Positions 49,746 through 60,910 of a stretch of 64,000 nt of DNA are shown one piece after another (position 1 is the stretch's first letter; every line of letters begins with the position of its first letter). Source of the DNA: Saccharomycopsis crataegensis (taxonomy: Eukaryota > Ascomycota > Saccharomycetes > Ascoideales > Saccharomycopsidaceae); the NCBI RefSeq assembly GCF_037102585.1, contig NW_027043830.1:124001-188000 (forward strand). The letters are read 5' to 3'. A program made the position numbers and the translations under genes. Below the pieces are notes generated by a model that had not been told where the DNA came from, did no database searches, and saw only the letters and a program-made list of their open reading frames with translations.

Positions 49746-50790
49746 GAAATGATTTTTTACTAAAAAAAGAGAAGGTAACACAAGTATACTTGGATATTCT
49801 TGGTTTCAACTGTGTCACCTTCAACTTACTTTTCATCTATTTTTTATGTTTACGATTTTTTTTTTAGCAGGGTTCTCCTATTTTTTTACTTTTCTCATGT
49901 TCTTTTCTTTCGACCTTTATCGATGTGATAATCTTCACATATACCCCAATTATTTATTATATTACGAAATTACACGAAGTTGATATGACTTAATTTGATT
50001 CTATCTATGTAAGTTATTCACCAACCAGTCGTGGAGCATTCAAGTAAATGTAGAATACTGGAAAAGCAGCGCTGAAATAAATCTATGATTTTGAAAGAAA
50101 CTTCATGAAGTGGTAGCCATTCATACTGTCGGTTCGAAATATACATTGGTAGCCTGTGAAAATATCAATTATTTGGAGAAATTTCAATCACTAGTTATTC
50201 TATTGCATAATAAAACCACCTTGTCCTTTGTTGAAACAGTGACTATATTAGGTGTTGTTCGAGAATAAAACATCGAATCCTCATTTATCGTATAATAATT
50301 TCTTGGATAATTCATTCAAAATTATCTTCTAGTATTTCCATATTTTGTTCCTATCAACAAACAATAAGTAAAAGTTTGCAACCTCAACATCCTTTTCTCT
50401 GATGGCTACGAAGTATACCGAATTATGTGTTACACAGATTAGTTACTATGCATTGAATTTCTCTGATTCATGTACTTTTCCAAGGCAAGTTATTCATATA
50501 TACCATTTTTGTCTACAAAAAGAATTCCTAGATGATCGTCAGAGATTTTTATTGGGTAATGAAAATCCCCAAACTCCCAATTATATATATATATATATAT
50601 ATATATATCTTTGTTGTTAATTTATCAAAATAGTCAATACCATTCCAGTTTCACAGTACACACTAAACGCATTTCTAAGAAGAGCCAGCACACCATTGAA
50701 TCACTATTATCCCTAACAAAAGTCTAATATTGTCGCCGAGTACTCTTCTTAATATTTTTCTTTCAATGATAATATTTGCCCCATTCAAAT

Positions 50791-50822
50791 ATCTGACAAA
50801 TCTGACAAATCTGACAAATCTC
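50791..50822. repeat. ATCTGACAA tandem repeat (3 copies)
   Basis: Three 9-bp units plus partial ATCTC, 215-245 bp upstream of the GLX3-like ATG. Confidence 0.9.
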
Positions 50823-50905
50823 TGTTGCAAACTTTTCCTCTTTCGGCACAAGAATTTTGCACCGTTTCCCGCCTAATAAAGTCCGAATAATTTTATTCCA
50901 GCCGC

Positions 50906-50912
50906 TTAGTAA
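50906..50912 (-). promoter_or_regulatory. Yap1-type response element TTACTAA
   Basis: TTAGTAA on the plus strand is the complement of the Yap1 site TTACTAA. It is 124 bp before the ATG of an oxidative-stress enzyme gene, which fits known Yap1 control of HSP31-type genes. Confidence 0.5.
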
Positions 50913-51035
50913 TTTGTCAGCGCAGGGTATCATTATATAAGGTTGCTATGCCAAAAACTTTTCTCGAAATTCGCATCATTTTAGCTCAACCCTATACTCA
51001 AATTAAACAAATATTCGAATAATCATCTACACAAC

Positions 51036-51740
51036 ATGTCCAAAGTATTGCTTGCTATTCCTTCATACCACGGTGCTTTCTACGCCGATGGCGCCAAAAC
51101 CGGGCTCTTCTACATTGAGGCCCTTCATCCATTCAACGCCTTCAGAAAGGCTGGGTATCAAGTCGACATTGTCTCTGAAGATGGTCACTACGGGATTGAT
51201 GAACACTCCACTATCGACGCCTTCTTAGTCGGTGACGATGGCAAAGTGTACCGTGATGCCAATTCTGAATTTAACGTGGCCCTCAAGAACACCAAGTCCG
51301 CTGCTGACGTTGATCCAAAAGACTATAAAATTGCCTTTGCCGCTGCGGGCCATGGGGCCATGTGGTATCCTAAAGAAGCTACCTTGAGAAAATTGTTTGT
51401 TGACATTTACGCTAATAATGGGGTGGCAGCAGCTGTGTGCCATGGTCCAGCAATCTTCGCCGGTTTGGAAGACCCAATTACCAAGAAGCCATTCTTCAGC
51501 GGTAAGAAGGCCACCGGGTTCACGGATATTGGTGAAGTTCAAGCCGGAGCTGACGACGCCATGAAGAAATACAATTTGGACACCATTAAGACCTTGGTGG
51601 AACGTGATAATGGGACTTATGTCGAACCAGCTGGTCCATGGGATGATTTCACAGTTGCCGATGGGAGATTCATCACCGGTGTCAACCCACAATCTGCCAC
51701 CTCTACTGCTGAAAAGGCTATTGCTGCGGCCAGTGCTTAA
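51036..51740 (+). CDS. GLX3: Glutathione-independent glyoxalase III, GLX3/HSP31 (DJ-1/PfpI family)
   Basis: 234 residues (S. cerevisiae Hsp31 is 237). The active-site triad is visible: E28 in F-Y-I-E-A-L, C135 and H136 in A-A-V-C-H-G-P-A. The A-A-G-H-G-A-M-W motif and the C-terminal V-N-P-Q-S-A block are typical. The enzyme converts methylglyoxal to D-lactate without glutathione and protects against oxidative and protein-folding stress. The promoter carries a Yap1-type site and a TATA element. Codon use is biased, suggesting high expression. Confidence 0.93.
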   Translation: MSKVLLAIPSYHGAFYADGAKTGLFYIEALHPFNAFRKAGYQVDIVSEDGHYGIDEHSTIDAFLVGDDGKVYRDANSEFNVALKNTKSAADVDPKDYKIAFAAAGHGAMWYPKEATLRKLFVDIYANNGVAAAVCHGPAIFAGLEDPITKKPFFSGKKATGFTDIGEVQAGADDAMKKYNLDTIKTLVERDNGTYVEPAGPWDDFTVADGRFITGVNPQSATSTAEKAIAAASA

Positions 51741-51999
51741 TGGGAGCATTTTATTTTTGATTTCTTTATTGATATGATAATAAATGACACTGAATGACTA
51801 GTTGAGTGTTGCAAAAATATGTAGATTACAAGTTACCAGTAGATTATGCAAATATTAAATAGCTGTAACAAAATAGATTAACAAAGAAGAAAGCAGATTC
51901 TTAGAACTAAAAAAAAAAAAAAAAAAAAAGACAAAGGATATTAAGAAATTCTATGAATATAACTAATGGGAGAAAAGCAAGAAGTATTGTTATAGATAC

Positions 52000-53202
52000 C
52001 TAAGCGGTCAAGAATTTTGGTTCACCTTTTTCATCGATCAAACTGACGTCAGTATCTTGAGGACCTTCACCAATACCAGTCAAGATCAATCTTGAAACAT
52101 CGAAATCACTAGCAGCAAACGCATCTTCCCCAATAATTGGGCCTTCCACCGACTTGACCCCAGCTAACAATGCATCATCAAGAGCTTCCCAGCCTGGCAA
52201 TTCACCAAAATACTTGTACAAAGTACTCAAAATCTTGACCTCGTTCTTGGCTTCATAATAAATGACGGCATTTGGACCAGCATCATAAGTGTATGCTGCA
52301 ATCAAACCTTCACCATTGGCAATGCTCTGATCATTGATCAAGTTGACCAACTTGATGATGGACTTGGAAGTGTCGTTCATGTAAAAGATTGGTGGGGTGG
52401 AGTCCAAACAAACTGCATGGAAAGAGTTCGAGTCCTTAATGGTCATATCAGCAAACGCATTGAAATCTTTCTTCAAGATGGCGTCCTTCATGTCCACAAA
52501 TCTCTTTGGAACCACTTCCTTGATTCTGTATTGGAACAAATCCGAAGTGTTGACGGTGATTTGCATCCCCGAGGTCGACGAGGTGTCCTTCTTATCAGCA
52601 CTCACCACCAAAATTGCCGCTTTGATATCTGGCCAGTGAGACTTTGGAGCCACTTCCACAGCCTTGGAATCACTACCATCGGCAAGTTCTCCCATTTCCC
52701 AGGCGACAAACCCTCCAAAAAGCGAACGGCATGCTGAACCTGAACCTTGTCTGGCAATCTTGGAGATTTCCGAGAATGATTGAGGAAGCTGATACAATTT
52801 AGCAATTGCAGTGACAAAGGCTGCCAACCCCGCGGCAGAAGAAGCCAACCCCGCAGCGGTTGGGAAGTTGTTTTCAGAAACAATCAACAAGTTCCAATCA
52901 CTGAATTTTGGCAAGGTTGGGTCCTTAGCTTCCACTTCTTTACGAAGTTCCTTGAGGGTCATCAACACCGCAACCAAACGTGGCTTGTTCAAAGTTTCTT
53001 CATGACCATTCAAGTATAATTTCGAAGCGAGATATTGTGGACCAGTAGACACGGTGGTCAAGGTTCTAAGGTGAGCTTGATCTAAGGTGACAGATATGGA
53101 CGAGTTGGTTGGGAGATTCAACTTTGTGTCGCGCTTACCCCAGTACTTGAGGGTGGCAATGTTCACTGGAGCAGTAACGGAGGCAGAATACACTTCAGAC
53201 AT
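52000..53202 (-). CDS. MVD1: Mevalonate diphosphate decarboxylase
   Basis: 400 residues from the ATG at 53202 (S. cerevisiae Mvd1 is 396). GHMP-kinase fold: A-P-V-N-I-A-T-L-K-Y-W-G-K-R-D, the S-S-I-S-V-T-L substrate strand, the phosphate loop P-T-A-A-G-L-A-S-S-A-A-G, G-S-A-C-R-S-L-F-G-G, and the catalytic Asp in Y-T-Y-D-A-G-P-N-A. It uses ATP to decarboxylate mevalonate-5-diphosphate to isopentenyl diphosphate for sterol and isoprenoid synthesis. The upstream in-frame extension lacks an ATG. Its promoter has repeated GATTATATAAGCG motifs. Confidence 0.96.
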   Translation of the reverse strand: MSEVYSASVTAPVNIATLKYWGKRDTKLNLPTNSSISVTLDQAHLRTLTTVSTGPQYLASKLYLNGHEETLNKPRLVAVLMTLKELRKEVEAKDPTLPKFSDWNLLIVSENNFPTAAGLASSAAGLAAFVTAIAKLYQLPQSFSEISKIARQGSGSACRSLFGGFVAWEMGELADGSDSKAVEVAPKSHWPDIKAAILVVSADKKDTSSTSGMQITVNTSDLFQYRIKEVVPKRFVDMKDAILKKDFNAFADMTIKDSNSFHAVCLDSTPPIFYMNDTSKSIIKLVNLINDQSIANGEGLIAAYTYDAGPNAVIYYEAKNEVKILSTLYKYFGELPGWEALDDALLAGVKSVEGPIIGEDAFAASDFDVSRLILTGIGEGPQDTDVSLIDEKGEPKFLTA

Positions 53203-53644
53203 TGTGATATTCGATAAACAATGTTTCACAAAAATGGAGTGAGTGAAGGCGTTTTTTTTTTTTTTTTCAAAGGTGATGGTTGAAAATTTAAACGAAAATA
53301 GCGAAAAATCACTATCTTATGTAATCACATGTTAGAGGTGAGGTAATCACTCGCTGGCAGATTATATAAGCGAAACAGGATGCTCCAACCTGACGGGTTT
53401 CATCACATTTGCTATCGATTATATAAGCGTTAGGTTACGTATTACAAAACCAGTAGACAAGTATTATGTAATCCAGAGAATGCTCTAAATATGGTGGATG
53501 GTTGTCACCTACACGATTCCAAACTCTTTCAAAAGCATTCCAAAACCTTTTAAATCGATAACAAAACTTCATGCATGACATTAGTATATATATTACAAAC
53601 ACTTGGCTCTTAAAAATAAAATGTGAAACGAGAAACAACAAAAC
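53203..53644. promoter_or_regulatory. MVD1 upstream region with repeated ATTATRTAA motifs
   Basis: TTATGTAATC at 53317-53326, GATTATATAAGCG at 53360-53372 and 53417-53429, and TATTATGTAATCC from about 53462. It also holds the 3' end of ILV3. Confidence 0.6.
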
Positions 53645-55405
53645 TTAAGCATCAGTGACACAACCATCAGAAGCGTCAGAAACTAACTTGATGTACTTAG
53701 CCAAAGTGCCTCTAGTGTATTTTGGCTTTGGTTGAACCCACTTGGATTTTCTTTCCTTAACAATAGACTCGTCAACCAACAAGTCAATTGTGTTGTTGTC
53801 GGCATCAATGACAATCTCATCACCATCTCTAACCAAGGCAATTGGACCACCTTCGTAAGCTTCTGGGACAATGTGACCAATTAAGAACCCGTGAGAACCA
53901 CCAGAGAATCTACCGTCAGTCAAGAGAGCACAGTCTTTACCCAAACCGTAACCCATCAAGGCACTAGAAGGTTTCAACATTTCCGGCATCCCTGGTCCAC
54001 CCTTTGGACCTTGGTTTCTAATGATAACCACGGTTTTTTCACCCTTTTTAATTTCTCCGAGTTCCAAAGCCTTGATGAATGATGCTTCTTCTTCAAAAAC
54101 TCTGGCCTTACCTTTGAAATAAGTCCCTTCCTTACCAGTGATCTTACCCACAGAACCTCTTGGGGCCAAAGAACCATAAAGAATTTGTAAATGACCAGTG
54201 CTCTTGATTGGTTGAGAAACTGGTCTGATAATGTCTTGACCACTTGGGAAATCCGCGGCTTCGGCAACGTTTTCTTTCAAAGTCTTACCGGTGACGGTTG
54301 GCAAATCACCATAAAGGAAACCTTCATTGAGCAAGAACTTCATAACTGCTTGAGTACCCCCAATCTTTTGCAAATCGGCCATCACGTATTTACCCGATGG
54401 TTTAAGGTCACCCAACAATGGAGTCTTATCAGAAATAGTTTGGAAATCATCAAGGGTCAATTTGACACCACAAGCGTGGGCCATGGCAACCATGTGCAAA
54501 CAAGCGTTGGTAGAACCCCCAGTGGCCACAATATAAGTGATAGCATTAAGGAAAGCTTCTCTGGTCATGATGTCTCTTGGCTTGAGGTCCATTTCGATCA
54601 ATTTCTTGATGGCTTCCCCAATGTTCTCACACTCTAATCTTTTTTCCTTACTGACGGCAGGGTACGATGACGAGTTTGGTAAAGTCATCCCCATGACTTC
54701 GGCAGCACTGGCCATGGAATTGGCGGTGTACATACCCCCACAAGATCCAGCACCAGGACAAGCGTGCGAAACCACATCTTTTCTTTCTTCTTCGGTGATT
54801 TGTTTCGAGATGTATTGACCGTATGATTGGAAAGCAGCCACTAACTCGATTTTTTCATTGTTGAATTGACCACAGCTCCCCACACCTGGTAAGATGGTAC
54901 CACCGTATACCATAATGGAAGGTCTGTTGTGTCTGGCCATGGCAATCAAAACCCCCGGCATGTTTTTGTCACAACTTGGGATCCCAATGTTAGCATCGTA
55001 ATGTTGGGCCATCGTGATAGTTTCAAAACTGTCGGCAATAATTTCTCTTGATTGCAAAGAGTATCTCATCCCATCGGTACCCATGCTGATCCCGTCAGAA
55101 ACCCCGATGGAGTTGAATCTCATGGCCTTGAGGTTGGCCTTTTCGACGGAGTCTGAACAAAGTTTGTTGAATTCCATCAAGTGCATGTTACAAGGGTTCC
55201 CGGACCACCATACGGAACCAACCCCGATTTGAGGTTTCTTGAAATCGTCTTCTTTGAAACCAGTGGCGTACAACATGGCTTGCGAGGCCCCTTGGGACTT
55301 TGGTGTTGTGATAATGGACGAATATTTGTTATATTTCTTGACAGCATCTCTGGCAACTCGTTGAGTCGAGAATTTTCTCTTCAAAACAGCGTTGGCACCA
55401 AACAT
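53645..55405 (-). CDS. ILV3: Dihydroxy-acid dehydratase
   Basis: 586 residues. A mitochondrial presequence (about 1-25, basic, K-R-K-F-S-T-Q-R) is followed by the IlvD fold. Fe-S ligands are C72 (G-N-P-C-N), C145 ([10 protein letters not shown]) and C216/C222 ([14 protein letters not shown]). The C-terminal [10 protein letters not shown] motif is present. The enzyme dehydrates dihydroxy-acids in valine and isoleucine synthesis in the mitochondrial matrix. I did not find an exact Gcn4 site (TGASTCA) in the first few hundred bases upstream, though TGACTAA occurs. Confidence 0.97.
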   Translation of the reverse strand: MFGANAVLKRKFSTQRVARDAVKKYNKYSSIITTPKSQGASQAMLYATGFKEDDFKKPQIGVGSVWWSGNPCNMHLMEFNKLCSDSVEKANLKAMRFNSIGVSDGISMGTDGMRYSLQSREIIADSFETITMAQHYDANIGIPSCDKNMPGVLIAMARHNRPSIMVYGGTILPGVGSCGQFNNEKIELVAAFQSYGQYISKQITEEERKDVVSHACPGAGSCGGMYTANSMASAAEVMGMTLPNSSSYPAVSKEKRLECENIGEAIKKLIEMDLKPRDIMTREAFLNAITYIVATGGSTNACLHMVAMAHACGVKLTLDDFQTISDKTPLLGDLKPSGKYVMADLQKIGGTQAVMKFLLNEGFLYGDLPTVTGKTLKENVAEAADFPSGQDIIRPVSQPIKSTGHLQILYGSLAPRGSVGKITGKEGTYFKGKARVFEEEASFIKALELGEIKKGEKTVVIIRNQGPKGGPGMPEMLKPSSALMGYGLGKDCALLTDGRFSGGSHGFLIGHIVPEAYEGGPIALVRDGDEIVIDADNNTIDLLVDESIVKERKSKWVQPKPKYTRGTLAKYIKLVSDASDGCVTDA

Positions 55406-57125
55406 TGTTGTTGTTGAAGTTTGTGTAGTGTGTATAATTGAAAGAAAGTAAATCAGGCGGAGGTCCTAATAGAAATGCGAATATTTCAATATACAGAATA
55501 ATGATTTGATGTTATATATATGGATGATATGTGATTGTCCCCGATAGCGGTATGACTAATAATTGCTTTTTTTTTTTTTCAGGCGGTGAAAAATTGTCGT
55601 TAGGAGCCAGCTGATGGGCCAATAAGCACCCAGGGATTAGTCAAGCAATATATATATAAATATATATATTATTATTATTTTTATCAATAGAATAATAAAT
55701 ATATTATCTATAATAAGGTCAATAATTAGTTTTTGCACAGTGTGTTTATATTGTTGTCATCTATGGGCGTAGTCCCCTTATTAATTGGTTTGTCGGGCCT
55801 ATCGGTCCAGCGGGCGGCTGTCAAAAAAGTTTGTTGATTGACAGACTAAGGGCAATAAAAGAACATTTAGTGTGATTATTCCAAGTAAGGATCTTTGGGC
55901 AAAATGACTAATAGGACATAGGCTAAACTTCTAGGTTCCAGAGAGAGTAGACAGAAATATTCGTTGAGTGAAGGTCCGATTGCTCGGTAAATTCTTTTCA
56001 GAGGCTTCCTGAAAATGATGTTCTTTTTTCATCTTATACAATAATATCTTTTAGCTATTCTTTGTTTTTATTTATTAGTTAGTTAAGTATTGCTTCAAAT
56101 GGTATTGCTTTAATATCCTTGCTCATTCCCATTTTACTTCAATTAAGCTTACCATTTAAGCAAACTCAGGAACGAAAAAAAATTCAAGATATATTTAATA
56201 TTTAATAGCATTAACTATTAAGATATCAAAAACTACTTGTGTTTTCTATCCTCATTTTAATCCTCTTGAGAAATTTATACTGAAAATTTCTTGAGAGAGC
56301 TGATAGGTATGTACATTTTCCCAAAGTAGTGATTCATGGTGTACACATTTGATATTGGGATGCCATTTGGGTAACATGTGTACACAGGTATCGTCAATAA
56401 TAAATATAGAAAGTAAGGGAGGTGGATCAGTTGATATTTGAGAGAGGATAAGCTGGATAAGTAAGCTTATTTAACTAAATAGGATTAGAGTGAAGTATTA
56501 CAATAATAATAACAATCTACAGTGGTTCTTTTTTCTCCTTTCTTTTTTTTTTTTCAAGATATCAATGTGATATAAATTGGGTGACCCTAGTATGTTTATT
56601 ATCACAGTGAGAAGTACTATCAATAGTCATCTCCATGACATACAAACCAAGAAACTCCTCCTGGGATGGTGTGTAATTGATGAGATTTAATTAACAATAG
56701 GAGAGGAGTTTTTGGGGATTCGGAAAATTACATGATGATGTTGTCTGGAGAAGGGAATTGTTTTTTTTTGTTCATTTTTTTTTTTTTTTTTTTTTTTTGC
56801 AGAAATTTCAAGCAATCTCGTAACGACCCCAGTTTTTCCAGTATTTGACGTCTTTGGAAAAATTCACACATGGCGGGGGGTGAAGTTTTTATCTTTATGT
56901 TTTACTTTACATGAGCCTAATTTTCATCAACTAGTGGGGTTCGTAATAAAGTGGAAACTTCACATAGTTCGAGCTTTTTGAGTTAATAATACTTTACAGG
57001 TTATTCTCCATGTAATATCGAGCCAAACCAGCATAATTACACCCGTAATAACAATAGTACTATGCTGTTTCCCGGCATTGTCAAATCAACCGACATCCAG
57101 CCATACCATTGGCCATCAACACTGC

Positions 57126-57804
57126 CGGAAAAAGTCCGAGTACACTAATGTGGTGGAAAAACCCCGCAGGATGTTGTACATTGAGACTCCAATGATCTTG
57201 TGTATTTAGAAACACAGACATTTCTGCAAATGATGAGTGCTCAAGTTAAACAATAATATCATTTAACTTCTTCTACCCTTTATCCACCCATCATCATCAT
57301 CATCTTTTCTCCGTGTTATTCCGTTGTCTCCTTTCTTTTTTTCCCAGTGCGGCCCTCCTCTAACGGAATAACATGCTGGCTGGAAAAATAGAACAAACCT
57401 TAAATCGGAAAAACAATAGCGTCGAGGCTGAATTGGGAACACCTGTTCCAACAACGGTGGGTTTCATTAAGAAATCAGAAGTAAATAGATATTCTGGGGT
57501 GGTGGAGATACTCCACCCCCACAATAATCAGTAGCGTCGTCATAGGTTGTTGTTTCTCCGTGGGTTATTATCGGAATAACTGGCTTTATTAGTATTATAT
57601 CACCCGATGAGCAACAACCTTGGTTAGAATAGCTTATTCTCTCTGTAGCCAAATAAAAAAAAAAGAATGGAAGCTATATGATGACAATAATGAAATATAT
57701 ATACGATATCCCACAATAATCATCACCCACCAATACAAAAAGCCCTCCCCCACCACCACCACATAGATACCTGTTACGTGTAATAAGGTTGCATAGTTTT
57801 TCCG
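57126..57804. promoter_or_regulatory. Cluster of eight CGGANNA (Rgt1-type) motifs
   Basis: Plus strand: 57126, 57364, 57406, 57572. Minus strand (TNNTCCG on plus): 57307, 57317, 57554, 57798. At this base composition about one is expected by chance in 680 bp on both strands. Rgt1 binds CGGANNA and represses HXT genes when glucose is low in S. cerevisiae. Confidence 0.6.
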
Positions 57805-58301
57805 GAAAGGTGCTGCTGCCTGCATGAGGGCTCCGCAAAAACAAGAAAAAATTTTCCTGAAAAAGAAACAAAGGAAAAGCGCCATCTCCAGACTCTATGT
57901 GATTACCCCCCATACACACTTCTTGTTTCGCGAATATTGCCCCGGATGGGGTGAGAATGGAGTACAGTGTGGAGGGTATGGGGCAAGGAACCCACCTTCG
58001 GCAACTACTTGTAGCAATAAACAGAGCAACGGAGATGGAAAGCGCACTGCAAAACAACATGGCTCGGTGTTGAACAGTTGGTACTGATCTATTATTTTTC
58101 CCCATCTTCTTTTCTACTTTTATTGGTCTCACATAATAGATAAAATATCTCATTTTTCACTCCGGTTCCAGCCAAAGTAAATTAGGGGTTAAAAAAAAAA
58201 GATCGTGGAGTGAGATGCTTTTTGTTGCTGCGCGCGGTGACTGGCCCTTTTTTTTTTTTTTTTCTTTTTCTTTTTTATTATCCTGGGGCAACCCGCTGAA
58301 C

Positions 58302-58309
58302 TATAAATA
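58302..58309 (+). promoter_or_regulatory. TATA box of the hexose transporter gene
   Basis: TATAAATA, about 153 bp upstream of the ATG at 58462. Confidence 0.6.
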
Positions 58310-58461
58310 TCCGGGATATTTCCTTGCTGAAAAGTGGAGGAGATTTAATACTTTTTCTGTTCTCTTTTCTCTCTCTATCAGTTCTATACATTTCTTTTAT
58401 TGTTTCCTCTTAGCTATATTTATCATATATCACTAGAGAAATATATATCCATCCATTCATA

Positions 58462-60138
58462 ATGGCTGAACAAGTTGTCACTCCTCCTTCTCCAGAGTCT
58501 CCAAAGATGTTGTCGTCATCTTCCGGGACTCCTGAACCTTCTACTGAAGCCCCAACTAAAAAAAAGTTTGGTGAACACACCTTGGTTGAAGGTGACTATG
58601 AATCCGCTCCTTCTCTTATGTTCGCTGCCTTGGTTGTGCTTTCCGTCACCTTTGTGGGGTTCACTTTCGGTTTCGATACCGGTACCATTTCTGGTATCAC
58701 CGGGTTTCCTGACTATATTGAAAGATTTGGTCAATTGAACCACGCTACTGGTGAATACTACTTCACTACCACCAGAAAATCTTTGATTATTGCCTTTTAT
58801 TCCGTTGGTGGTGGTGTCGGTGGTATCTTCTTATCTGGTTTCGCTAACACCATTGGTAGAAAATACTCGCTTTTGATTTTCCTTTCTATTTACGTCGTTG
58901 GTAACATTATTCAAATCACCTCGGGCCATGGCAAATGGTACCAAATGTTTATTGGTAGAATTATCACTGGTTTGTCGTCAGGGGCCTTGGCCAGTGTCGC
59001 TCCAATGTTTGGTGGTGAATTGAGTCCTGCCAAGTACAGAGGTGCTTTAGTTTGTTCTTTCCAATTATTCCTTACTCTTGCCATCTTTTTGGGTTACTGT
59101 TGTGATTACGCCACCAAGGAACACAATAGTGGTGCTGCCCAATGGAGAATCGTCATGGGTTTGAATTTCCTTTGGGCCTTTTTGATTTTCGCTCTTGTGT
59201 GGATCGTGGTTCCAGAATCCCCAAGATACTTGGCTGAAATTGGTAAAGGTGACAAGGCTAAGGAAACTATTGCCTACATCAACAAAGTTCCATTGAAGTC
59301 CAGATTTGTCGAAGAAGAATACAAGGCTATCGAAGAAGGTATCTTGACCGAACAAGCTGCCGGCACTGCCTCTTGGAAAGAATTGATCACCGGTAAGCCA
59401 AAGATTTTCCCAAGAGTCGTTATGGGTTTCATGATTATGGCTTTGCAACAATTATCTGGTATCAACTATTTCTTCTATTACGGTACTACCATTTTTGCTG
59501 CCGTCGGTTTACAAGACTCTTACCAAACTGTGATTGTCCTCGGTGTTGTTAACTTTGCCTCGACCATTTTCTCCTTATATTTTGTTGACAAGTTTGGTAG
59601 AAGAAGTACCTTGATTGGTGGGTCCATTGTCGGTGCCATTGCCTTGTACATTTACACCATTTTGGGGGTTGTCGCCTTGTATCCTAACGGTAGAGATGAA
59701 GCCTCTTCTAAGCCAGTCGGTAATGCCATGATTTTCCTCACTTGTTTGTTTATCGCCGCCTTTGCTGCCTCTTGGGGTGCCATTGGTTACGTTATCTTGG
59801 CCGAATCTTTCCCAATCAGAATTAGAGCTAAGGCTTCATCTGTCGGTATCTTGTCTTCTTTCTTGTGGAACTTCTTGATTTCTTTCTTCACTCCATACAT
59901 CACCAACGCTATTCATTTTTCCTTCGGTTTTATCTTTGCCGGGTGTTTGACCTTTGCCATTGGTTACATCTACTTCACCGTTTACGAAACTAAGGGTTTG
60001 ACTTTGGAAGAAGTCGATCTCATGTACGGGGACAAGAAGTGTAACCCATGGAACTCTGCCAACTGGAAAAATAAAGACAAGAGCTTGGATGAAACCAAGG
60101 TTGATTCCACCGACGTTTCTGAACACGAAACTGTTTAA
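58462..60138 (+). CDS. Hexose (glucose) transporter, HXT/HGT family
   Basis: 558 residues, 12 membrane spans. Sugar-porter signatures: F-G-F-D-T-G-T-I-S-G in the first span, G-R-K-Y after span 2, P-E-S-P-R-Y-L in the central loop, Q-Q-L-S-G-I-N-Y-F-F-Y-Y-G in span 7, D-K-F-G-R-R after span 8, and Y-E-T-K-G-L-T-L-E-E-V after span 12. The cytosolic tails are short, unlike the long C-terminal tails of the Snf3/Rgt2 sensors, so it is a carrier rather than a sensor. Codon use is strongly biased (TTG, GGT, GTC, AGA), indicating very high expression. Promoter structure suggests glucose control. Confidence 0.94.
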   Translation: MAEQVVTPPSPESPKMLSSSSGTPEPSTEAPTKKKFGEHTLVEGDYESAPSLMFAALVVLSVTFVGFTFGFDTGTISGITGFPDYIERFGQLNHATGEYYFTTTRKSLIIAFYSVGGGVGGIFLSGFANTIGRKYSLLIFLSIYVVGNIIQITSGHGKWYQMFIGRIITGLSSGALASVAPMFGGELSPAKYRGALVCSFQLFLTLAIFLGYCCDYATKEHNSGAAQWRIVMGLNFLWAFLIFALVWIVVPESPRYLAEIGKGDKAKETIAYINKVPLKSRFVEEEYKAIEEGILTEQAAGTASWKELITGKPKIFPRVVMGFMIMALQQLSGINYFFYYGTTIFAAVGLQDSYQTVIVLGVVNFASTIFSLYFVDKFGRRSTLIGGSIVGAIALYIYTILGVVALYPNGRDEASSKPVGNAMIFLTCLFIAAFAASWGAIGYVILAESFPIRIRAKASSVGILSSFLWNFLISFFTPYITNAIHFSFGFIFAGCLTFAIGYIYFTVYETKGLTLEEVDLMYGDKKCNPWNSANWKNKDKSLDETKVDSTDVSEHETV

Positions 60139-60640
60139 GCAAATCTTTTTTTCTTTTCCTTTCTTCTCCTGTGCCTTTACTTTTGTTATGAATGATATCA
60201 TAACGCTATTGAAATGATTTTACGGTTCTTTTTTTTTTTTTTTCTGTTTTTGTTGATCTTTTTTTTTTATCATAAAATGTCCAGCTTCTTTTGAGTGAGA
60301 CGATCATCAAAAAAAGTGTGGGGCATGACATACCCAATTCTATGCTGGACAAAGTTACACTCCATAGATGATTTTATTAGGTTCTTTTAACGTTTTTTTA
60401 ACATACTATATTTTTAATATGCATCATAACTGCTTTCTTTTTTTTTTTTTTTTGCCATACGTTATTTTTTTTGTGCTATACATGTTATTTTCATCTTTTC
60501 ATTACCCCTTGTATGTTATTTATCCATGGTTGGTGGTTAAATATCGCTAATGTGTCACACAGAATCCTCAAGCATATCACTTAGTTGTAACGCAGATCCG
60601 TAACTCAAGTCAAAAGATTCCAAGAATTTTCCATGATGAG

Positions 60641-60729
60641 CACAAACTAGTCGATCATCACAAACTAGTCGATCATCACAAACAGTCGATCATCACAAAC
60701 TAGTCGATCATCACAAACTAGTCGATCAT
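60641..60729. repeat. Five-copy 18-bp minisatellite
   Basis: Unit CACAAACTAGTCGATCAT. Four copies are exact and the third (60677-60693) lacks one T. The near identity suggests recent expansion. Confidence 0.95.
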
Positions 60730-60910
60730 CATGTTTCATTTTGTCTTAGAATGTGTGGGGGCTCTTCCTCCATGATAAGATAGGTTTCAAAGTTTAGAGA
60801 GGTTTGATAAGTGAATAGCACTACGACACGGTCACCCACAATTATTACTAGACAAGCTAAGCAGCACGACTTGACCATTTTCGGGCTAACATCGTGTTAA
60901 TATCATCTAC

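Larger units (their letters stand above)
49746..51035. other. Upstream region of GLX3/HSP31-like gene
   Basis: 1.3 kb. (TA)n at about 50583-50608, ATCTGACAA repeats at 50791-50822, a Yap1-type site at 50906-50912, and TATATAAG near 50935. No gene seen. Confidence 0.55.
55406..58461. other. 3-kb regulatory region between ILV3 and the hexose transporter
   Basis: No credible gene; the short open frames at 57.6-58.2 kb are not credited. It contains poly-T runs (near 56780, 58247), a cluster of CGGANNA motifs at 57126-57804, and TATAAATA at 58302-58309. Such length is common upstream of regulated yeast sugar-transporter genes. Confidence 0.6.

Noticed and set aside
50130-50150. GGTTCGAA-like B box, possible tRNA
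   Set aside because: No acceptor or anticodon stems could be paired around it.
55406-55900. Gcn4 or Leu3 sites upstream of ILV3
   Set aside because: Only TGACTAA-type partial matches and no CCGGNNCCGG palindrome were found.
57674-58153. Overlapping open frames on both strands upstream of the hexose transporter
   Set aside because: No domains, A/T homopolymers inside, and they lie in a regulatory region with transcription-factor-type sites.
58179-58188. AAATTAGGGG as a Mig1 site before the hexose transporter
   Set aside because: The GC box does not match SYGGGG; only the AT part fits.
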